Shown: one piece after another, positions 48,332-64,000 of the stretch | Numbering within the stretch: position 1 is the first letter of the stretch | Layout of the letters: every line of letters starts with the position of its first letter | Assembly (NCBI RefSeq): GCF_963576545.1 | Contig: NC_083645.1 | Location: 8,180,447-8,244,446, forward strand | DNA: 64,000 nucleotides | DNA from: Limanda limanda | Lineage: Eukaryota; Chordata; Actinopteri; Pleuronectiformes; Pleuronectidae | Reading direction: 5' to 3' | Notes under the pieces: generated by a model | Told to the model about the DNA's origin: nothing | What the model saw: the letters and a program-made list of their open reading frames with translations, nothing else | Databases searched by the model: none | Program-made: the position numbers and the translations under genes

Positions 48332-50176
48332 CTGAAATGAAAAAAAAAATCATTATGAGGGAAAAAAAACAAACACTGCATCCTAGCCTCACCATCATCA
48401 TGACTGATGTTTTATTTACATCTATTTTTTATTGCAACTCTGCTCAACTTTAACCAGTTGGTGACATTTTGACAGTCAGTTCATGGCACATGTGTGGTTG
48501 GCACATTTGACCAGTCAAGTGTTTCCACAGAACAACAGGGTGACAACTTAAGTTAGATGTGCTTTCTACACATATGTGAACTTTACTGTCAGCGCTGTGA
48601 TATAATTCTGTCCATAAATTGTCTAACGTAATCCCAGTGTTGGGTCAACCACAGACCTTTGCACCTTTGGAAAGGGCCCCCCGGGCCGACCTGGGCCTTG
48701 GGCCCCGAGTCATGTCCAGCCTTTGACCCACACCGACAGCAAGGCGACATGTTAACAACTTTCTATGAGGTGTTTCCTGGTATTACTTCAGACAGCCAGA
48801 CATGAGGCTCCAAAGCTCAGTTCCAAGAAGCAGATGGACAGAGATAACCAAGATAACTGCTAAATAAGATCTTTATTCTGGTGGTAGGGTGACCGAGCCC
48901 ATGCGAAGGTTATGCTAAAGTGTATGAGCTGACTCATATCACTAACAAGACATGATGACATAAAAAATGTATATAAACAAACCCAGATTTGTCTTAAAGC
49001 TGCATCTGTTGAATTTGGGAGAAATGTTCTCATTTCATTGTAGAGCAGAGTACAGCGGAATCATTCCTCCAGCCCTTTCTTGCCTCTAGCTCTCTCTATC
49101 TCGCATTCTCTCTCTCACACACACTGATAGCAGACCCTTCTTCCTCTTCTCTACGTTCACAGTCTGAATCAATACATGGTCATGTGCAGGAAAAGAGGGT
49201 TGTTATGCTTTTCCCAACACAGAAGAGGGATTGTTGGCAAAGTTGCTGGTAAAAACTGACTTAATCGTGAAAGTGGACAGTTTTTATCTTGATTCTTTGA
49301 TTGCCACTGGATAATTTGCTGCCTCAAAAGAATTTGCACTGAGGCATGAAGACCGTATGGACCGGAAGAATAAATAAAACAGAGCTAGATACTTGTGTAA
49401 ACACACATGGGAAAGCTGAACAGTCCGATCAGTGATGTGCAGCAGGAGAGGGTCGGGGAGGGAGAGCTGTAGAAAAAGAAGAGAGAGATGTGGGGGTGGA
49501 GGATGAGGAGTTACTTATTTGTCAGGTACTTGGCTATTAAAGCATTTGTAGTGGAGCCCCCGCATGGTATTAATTAATAAATAAAACCTGTGACCGTGTC
49601 GGTATTTGAGATAAGGATGGGTGGGAGGCGGCGCTGGAAGTGGATCAGGGGCCCGATATACAACTTTGATCCCCATCCATAATTTGTATCTGGCCTGAAC
49701 ACATCTGACATGTTTTCTCTCGATGATGTTTCTTTGAAATCTGATTTAAACCAAATGTAACTTCTCATGAAAAGGAAAAAGGAAGGAAAAAAGAAATCGT
49801 GCATGACAGGACCTTTGACAGGCTGTTAATAACAGAGATGACTGTTTATGTTCACTCCTGTTAAGAGTCAAGAGTGCACTTGTTTCTCACCGGGATCACT
49901 ATACTCAGAGTCTTGAGCGTTTGCAAATGAAGTACAGTGACACTACTGATAAAACAACAGATCGGTATTCAAAGGGCAATAAAGTATTTACACGAAAAGT
50001 CAGTGAGAACGAAAATTTTTCCGAACACTATGCACCCACAGATACATTTTGTAACATGTCATGTAATGTCCAGACCAGACGTGACATCACCAGAGACCAA
50101 AGATCAACACAAATCCATTCACTCCTCTGTGTGTTCAATAAATAACTCTCAACAACATATATGCTATAAAATAGTT
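48332..50176. other. Intergenic, nothing recognised
   Basis: Unique sequence between the possible microexon and the presumed 3' end of the endothelin receptor transcript. It includes small CT-rich tracts near 49090-49120. No gene, RNA or named repeat is supported. Confidence 0.5.
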
Positions 50177-52495
50177 TTTATTACTGCATACTCTCATGAA
50201 ACAATTGGGCTACAGTATAAATGTAATCCAAAACACCAGGGCCAATATTCACGTTTCATCATCAAATTACGTGTTAAATGTTTCTTGGAGGTCCCTCAGT
50301 AAGGATGCTCACAAAACTGCTCAGACCTTCCACACGATAATTACACACAATTAGTTAATGTACTGCTACTGTATCAGCTGATCTGAGCACTGCTGCAAAC
50401 CCTTATTACAGTAGCAAAAGGAATATTATGTTTGAACATTCATATATTACACACAAAAATACTGTCTATATTCAAAACAACATAAAAATAAGACACATTA
50501 TCTGGTTGTTAAGCATAACTTTGGTTTTAAAAGAGGATACATTCACCCACTAGTTTGGTAAAAATAAACTAAATATGCAAAATTAAAAAAAACAAGCTCA
50601 ATCTCAGCACCAGATTTAAGGGATTCATCATGTGCATATAATCAGAAGGGCTTTAGGCTGTCACTTATATAGGGTTGGGCAAAAAATCAATATCAATAAT
50701 TAACGCAAAATGATTTTCATCAAAAGCAATATAACAAAGGCTCAATGTGTTTTTATATATTGTGTTGAGAAAACGAAATATCAACCTCAGATTTGTAAAA
50801 TGTTTTTCATTCTCTGTTTGTCAAGCCACAACCTTTACTTCTTTAATCTCAAAAGAAATAATAATATGACATTTTTGTAAAATAGCAGATTCTGGCTGAT
50901 ATGCATATTTTTTTCTTGATATAAATTCTGCCATATCGTCCAGCCCTAGTCACTTCTACCAATGTGAAAAACTGTGATTCATTTAGGTTTAAAGTTCACC
51001 TTTTAATAATTTGTACCACGTGGGTTTTACTGAATAATAATACTCTGGTGGACTGCTGATTTACAATAAGGCACAAACTGCAGTTTTTTTCTTTTTAAAG
51101 AGCCCTAACTTATGTAAAAAGTATTTTCTTGATGCTGGTATCACAAGATTTGTCACGGGTAAGCGATGACTGAGTTGCTCAGCAATCTCAGGCGTCCCAA
51201 AGTCCTCCTGTGTTGGACCCCACATACTTCACATCTCTTTATGAGAAACTCTCTCGTTCACAGATTATGTCAATCGCTCACATTCAATTTGTCCCTGAAT
51301 TATACCTAAATTCATTGGACCCTACACTGAAAGGAAAGAACTACATATTTCTAAATAAATGCTATGACCATAATGTAATCTCTGATAAAAACATTCACTT
51401 TTTAAAAACATCCAGCTGTACAAAAATGTTTTTTTTCCCTACCTTAAGCTTTAAAAACGTGTACAATATAAGAATTGTGTTCCTATAGCAGCTCTTAGAA
51501 GTATATTTCCGGCCCCATGAAAGCTCATGAAATCTGACCACTCACTGACAGTGGTCAGATATTTGGAAAATAGTAAATGAACACTTCATGTTGGACTGAT
51601 GAAACGAGCTCCACCTGTTTTGTGATATTTCCTTAGAAAAATAGAAGCTACATTGTAAAGAGACAAGTTAAGACTTTATACATAGTGGAAACCACTTACG
51701 ACAGCATGAGTACTGCATTAACAATAGAACTAATATTGACCTCTTCTTTGTGACACGATGGGAATCATCTGGTGTTTGTCAGCGTTCAAGGACAACAGCT
51801 TTCCTCCAGATGACTCACACTGCGATGATTTCCAGATGAAGGATTTCTGCTGTTTGACTCCCAAGGATACACAGTGGGGCCCATTTTGCTTGAGTATGAT
51901 GTCACCAAGGCACATGGGCATGGCGCAGTGAGAATACGCACATGATTTTCAGATAATTGGCTACTGATTCTCGGGTCACAGTTTCCCTCTATCTTTCCCC
52001 GTGAGGTATTAAAGCTTCAACAGTTAGTACTCTTCGGCTATTAATCATACATGAAGCACTACGGCTATAGATATGACTTTACGTGTGCAGTCTACAGGTA
52101 AATAATGTACATACATTTACATGTGGCTTGAATTAACATTCTTTATAACTGTAATTACTGTGACGGTCCACTTAGAGACTTTTAACCCTCTGCACAAGCC
52201 TCAGTGTTGGAGTATGAATAGATCTATGCCGCCCTGGTTTCATCCTAGTTTCTGCAGTATAGTGCAGCAGCCTGAACAGGAGCAGTCCTTGGGTCAATGC
52301 TTCTACCTCAGAGTCTTTCAGTCTGATGTGCATCCTGTAGAACCTCATTCCAATCTTCCCTCCTCGTCAATCTGTTGGCAGCAATGCTGTTTCTCTGTGA
52401 TGGAAGTTGATGGGAACACGGGTTCGAGAGAAGAGGTACAGTGATGTGTGTGTGTGTGTAGGTGTGTTTGCCTGTGTGTGAGCATGTGTGTGTGT
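50177..52495 (-). other. ednrb: Presumed long 3' UTR of the endothelin receptor gene
   Basis: A minus-strand AATAAA lies at 50182-50177, about 2.3 kb after the stop codon, and no other gene intervenes. A long 3' UTR is usual for EDNRB. The stretch includes a repeat (50668-50949), a hairpin (51532-51560) and a block of high-complexity sequence (51730-51921). Nearer polyA sites cannot be excluded. Confidence 0.4.
50668..50949. repeat. Degenerate dispersed DNA element
   Basis: The left end is tagggttgggcaaaaaatc and the right end is atatcgtccagccctagt; the ends are imperfect inverted repeats of the tagggctgggc type seen in many fish repeats. The interior is AT-rich and non-coding. Confidence 0.5.
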
Positions 52496-58081
<5,586 letters not shown>

Positions 58082-58261
58082 CTTCAGAGGAGCCTCACAC
58101 TCACACAGCAAGATCTTCGCTTGCTCAAAGGCACGTGGCAACCGGAAAATGACACACTTAAAGGCACTCACACACACACATATTCACGTGCTCAATCCCA
58201 TCCGGACACTGGATCTTGCTCCAGGCTTGACAACGTGTGACCAAGTCCGCGTTTTTTTATC
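58082..58261 (-). other. ednrb: ednrb 5' UTR part of the first coding exon
   Basis: An acceptor (ttgtctgcttcctctgcag) ends at 58262, so the exon carrying the start codon begins at 58261 and has about 180 bases of leader. An in-frame ATG at 58177-58175 is present in the leader. Confidence 0.55.
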
Positions 58262-59024
58262 CTGCAGAGGAAGCAGACAAACCATCACGTTACACACAAA
58301 CAGTTGCACTTTTATCTCACAATGTATTGGACTGATTGCCATTGATTATAAAGAAAAAATAGTTAGAATTTAGGTTAAAACAACAGTGGAACAAAGCTGC
58401 AACCATGACTCTTAGTTTTATTTTATTTTTTTTTTTTTATCGGTGCTGTCAGGGTCACTGACAAACGGGGAGAGACTGACACAAAATATATCAAATATCA
58501 GATTAATGTTAGCTTTTTTAACTCTTTTTTTAGAACAGGACAAGATGGGGACTATCCCCTGTTTGTTTGTTTGAAGGTCTTCCACTCAAAGGTGTTAGCG
58601 GCAACCAGCATAACATCAAATGTGCACCAAGTGTTTTGGCCTCGTAATCAACTGAACAGGCCAAACCTGAGGGTATGCAGAGACCAGAGGTAAAAATGGC
58701 TACTGACTTGTTTAGCAGTACTATGGAAGCCATGTGGCCAGCTCAGGAGATCACACATCACAACCTCAACTCACAATCCTTTTGGAACTAAACACTTTCC
58801 AATTTTAGAACACAGGACAAGATTGAGAATATCCCTTGTATGTACTACCGCCCTAGTTAATGCCTACCACCAGTTGATGTCATTGAATGTTAGTGACTAA
58901 CAGTGGATGTGAGGGACATGTCTTCAGTTGTGTACCTTAGCGTCATAATGTGTTTCAGCCTTTTAATCACAAGACACCCTCTTCTAAGGCCCACTGAAGC
59001 TTGATCGGACCAGGGTGCATGTCT

Positions 59025-59258
59025 CTAGCACCTTGGGGCCCAGTTGGGATCTTTCCTCCTGATCCAGAGCCATTGGCTGCATCGTTTTACAGTCTTTGAT
59101 ATTTTTTTATGGTCTGGTGTGGGGCTTGTGCGTAGATTCCCAAGATCTCTGAGCAACCCGATGGTTGATGTTGCAATGAAACCCCTGCAGCCAACCTCCA
59201 CAGGGCAGACTATTGCTTTCAAGCCAGGTTGTTCTGTCTCATCTAAGAATAAAAGCAT
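59025..59258 (-). pseudogene. Retrotransposon (LINE-like) ORF fragment
   Basis: The minus-strand frame contains VCPVEVGCRGFIATSTIGLL and later SQWLWIRRKDPNWAP. These resemble the segment that follows the reverse transcriptase domain in fish non-LTR retrotransposon polyproteins as I know them. Only this fragment remains; no reverse transcriptase motif is seen nearby. It lies in the presumed first intron of the endothelin receptor. Confidence 0.55.
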
Positions 59259-59262
59259 CTAA

Positions 59263-60050
59263 ACCCCAGGGCACGTGCAGCTAAACTGTAACAGCAAAGA
59301 TATATTTTCTAGACAACATAATGTAACTTTAACCATAATGTATTCATATTTGGCAAGTTGCAAATATGTTGATACTGAACGAATCAACAATCACAGACAT
59401 TACATGGGTTTTCTGCCAACATTGCTGATCTTATAGTACAAAGTCTACTTGTAATAACCCTAACCCCTAAGTTTAGAGCAAGATTGTAGTTTATCTACAT
59501 TTAACCAATTTTCCTTCATCCTAACCAAAGTGCTTTTGTTGCCTAACCTTAACCACATATCTCTGATGTCTGGTCCCCCAACCACTAACCTGATGAGTAT
59601 GCTGCTAATACATGTGATTCATTCAATCAGTCATTTACTAAAAGAACTAACAAAAGGTTGTTGCCTCTTAATCTATTCCAGTCATTATGTTTCTGACGGA
59701 GCTGAAGTTGTTAAACTACTCAGCATGATTCTACACGTGGAGAGCTAACATGTAAATGATCAAAGCAGGCGCACCGTTTCATTGTCTGCACCACAGAGGT
59801 GATTCAAATAGATTACACTTGATCCCAATACATGAGTGAGCATGGTCCTGAATCAACAGGTGTTAAAATAATTTTGAGTCAGATGTTCTCAGGTGTTTCT
59901 ATAAAATAACAATTGCAATATTGAGAGCGTGTTCTGTGTAACAGTGAAGCAAAAGAGAGGGAGAGAAATGAGCAGAAAGAGAGGGAGAGAGGAGAGAGGA
60001 GAGCAATAGATGAGTGACAACTGTGTTTAAGAACAGCTCTTCTGTGTCCA
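59263..60050 (-). other. Presumed ednrb intron, no feature seen
   Basis: Unique sequence without a recognised exon or repeat, ending in a purine-rich tract (about 59950-60005). Confidence 0.5.
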
Positions 60051-60057
60051 TTGTGTG

Positions 60058-60125
<68 letters not shown>

Positions 60126-60139
60126 TGTGTTTGTGTGTC
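60051..60139 (+). repeat. GT microsatellite, interrupted
   Basis: About 89 bases of GT repeats with a few TT, AT and GG interruptions. Frames reading CVCVCV through it are not genes. Confidence 0.95.
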
Positions 60140-60303
60140 AGTGTCTGTATGTGTGACTGTGCTCCCGAAGCATGTGTCTACAGATATTGTTGCCATCGTC
60201 AATCAGCCCATTTATCCGAATGACGCCTGGAGGCTTTCTGGGGGGCACCCATGATTCTCGAGAGGCTCAGAGCTAAGCTAGGTTTGTGTGAGACAAAGAA
60301 AAC

Positions 60304-60360
60304 GCACACACATACAAACACTCACACCCACCCACACACGCACACGCACACACAAAAACA

Positions 60361-60419
<59 letters not shown>

Positions 60420-60422
60420 ACA
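60304..60422 (+). repeat. CA microsatellite, interrupted
   Basis: About 119 bases of CA repeats, with a pure core at about 60365-60412. Together with the GT array 165 bases to its left it forms a long imperfect inverted repeat. Confidence 0.95.
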
Positions 60423-62929
<2,507 letters not shown>

Positions 62930-62981
62930 TGTGTGAATAGGTTAAGGTCATTGACTGCATCCGTTTTCTGGACTCACCCAC

Positions 62982-63097
62982 CTGCGGGGCCGTTCTGTGG
63001 TCACTGCCAAAGTTCTCCGATCCAATATTCCAGCTCAGTTCCACCAATTGGATGAGTGTATTTTTGATCTCCAGCTGTTTAAGATCACGGTGGGTCC

Positions 63098-63138
<41 letters not shown>

Positions 63139-63166
63139 TCCCCGCTCCCGGCTGCCTGGGCTCTGA
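62982..63166 (-). other. ednrb: Candidate ednrb non-coding first exon
   Basis: A donor (CCGCAG|GTGGGTGAG) sets the exon end at 62982; the alternative GGTGG|GTGAGT would give 62978. The start near 63166 is placed 25-30 bases downstream of the TATA box. The exon would join the acceptor at 58261 across a 4.7-kb intron. It includes a (GT)18 tract, which reads as CA in the transcript. Confidence 0.5.
63101..63136 (+). repeat. (GT)18 microsatellite in the presumed 5' UTR of ednrb
   Basis: Eighteen uninterrupted GT units, lying between the presumed transcription start and the donor of the non-coding first exon. Confidence 0.95.
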
Positions 63167-63190
63167 CGCACGGAAAGGACAGCGCACGGG

Positions 63191-63230
63191 TTTTATAGGC
63201 ACAAGCCGGGAAGCTGCTAAACCAGCCAAT
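63191..63230 (-). promoter_or_regulatory. ednrb: Candidate ednrb promoter: TATA box and inverted CCAAT
   Basis: On the minus strand TATAAAA lies at 63197-63191. A CCAAT pentamer on the plus strand (63226-63230) sits about 30 bp further upstream, which puts it near -60 from the predicted start. The neighbourhood (63137-63220) is GC-richer than the flanks. Spacing is normal for a vertebrate TATA/CCAAT promoter. Confidence 0.55.
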
Positions 63231-63496
63231 CAGGTCCCAGACACCAGCATCCTTCCCTCTCCGCTGTCGAGACGCGACTCTAATGCATACATGGACTTTG
63301 GTCTTTTCTTTTTTTTCACTTTCTGTGCGACGATGCTCCAGTTTCCTGTTATCAAACTCCTTTGGATTAATTACTTCTTTCGTTATCTGCTGATGACGTA
63401 GGCCTATACACATGGGATGCTGATGCTGTCATGGGAACGGTTCAGCCTCCAGGGTTCATAACCCTGCAGGATTTAAGATCAAAAGAGCAAGAACCA

Positions 63497-63520
63497 CACG
63501 CGCACGCACACGCACGCACG

Positions 63521-63589
<69 letters not shown>

Positions 63590-63608
63590 ACACACACACA
63601 CACACACA
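63497..63608 (+). repeat. CA microsatellite
   Basis: About 112 bases of CA repeats, CG-containing at the left end (cgcacgcacg). It lies about 0.3 kb upstream of the candidate endothelin receptor promoter. Confidence 0.95.
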
Positions 63609-64000
63609 AACCTTTATATCTGTATAAACACCTTGTTTGGAAGGTTTGACATTGTCGATGAGTTTCATTTTAGTTTTTGAGTTTTTGCTGTTGAAAAGGA
63701 TTTTATTGAAAAGCCTGTAAATATGACTGGCACACAAATGATGTCTGAACTAAATGTGAAGACTGGATCACCTGCAGCAGTAAATCATTTGTATCAGGTT
63801 TCTGTAACTCATTATGATAGAGGGCTTCTCCTACACATGGAGTCTGTAGTTTCTCTGTAACTGAATAAACTGTATAGGCTTCAGTTTTTCCTATGTGATC
63901 AATGCTCCTACAATATGAATGTTAATGTCACATTCTTTGGGTTTAGTCATCAGCGTTCCTTACTTCCTTGTTAGTCAAGGTGCATTATCACCATCTACTA
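63609..64000. other. Upstream flank, nothing recognised
   Basis: Unique AT-rich sequence to the window edge, with no exon or repeat that I can support. Confidence 0.5.

Noticed and set aside
63431..63737. Frames through the CA array near the right edge
   Set aside because: Microsatellite translations on both strands.

Overview
This window looks like ordinary vertebrate nuclear DNA from a teleost fish, probably a spiny-rayed one. The genes have many small exons with GT-AG introns, the proteins align readily to human orthologues, and the spacers hold AT-rich unique sequence, long dinucleotide and tetranucleotide arrays, a dead Tc1-like transposon and dispersed repeats of kinds I associate with fish genomes. 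I see no prokaryotic operon, CRISPR array, rRNA or tRNA gene.

Layout. (1) 1-2.6 kb, plus strand: the last three coding exons of pdgfrl; its 5' part lies outside the window. (2) 3.6-30.9 kb, minus strand: mtus1 (ATIP), convergent with pdgfrl, with 14 coding exons that join without a phase error into about 1295 aa. Three further exons inside the gene fit as alternative first coding exons. One of them (18898-19018) is a clear counterpart of the human ATIP1 start. (3) 31.7-35.9 kb, minus strand: vamp7, complete, 7 coding exons, 219 aa. (4) 36.6-41.8 kb, plus strand: polr1d, complete, 5 coding exons, 114 aa, divergent from vamp7. (5) 41.9-50.2 kb: a gene-poor spacer with a degenerate Tc1-like transposon and dispersed repeats. 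(6) 50.2-63.2 kb, minus strand: an endothelin B-type receptor, complete, 7 coding exons, 412 aa, with a long 3' UTR, a probable non-coding first exon and a TATA promoter near 63.19 kb. A 390-bp GATA array lies in its first intron. (7) 63.2-64 kb: upstream flank with a CA array.

The genes do not form one pathway. PDGFRL is a secreted Ig-domain protein, MTUS1 a microtubule/AT2-receptor-associated coiled-coil protein, VAMP7 an R-SNARE, POLR1D a shared Pol I/III subunit and EDNRB a peptide GPCR. PDGFRL and MTUS1 are neighbours in human too (8p22). VAMP7 next to an endothelin B receptor suggests the EDNRB2 paralogue, but this is an inference from linkage. All exon boundaries were set by hand from splice consensus, phase continuity and remembered human orthologues. 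No alignment was run.

I found no undescribed biological system. The most informative observations are the alternative mtus1 first exons, one with a textbook myristoylation/palmitoylation start; the GATA array beside the endothelin receptor promoter; a 74-bp similarity between the polr1d exon 3 acceptor and a site 6 kb downstream; and a hairpin in a vamp7 intron.
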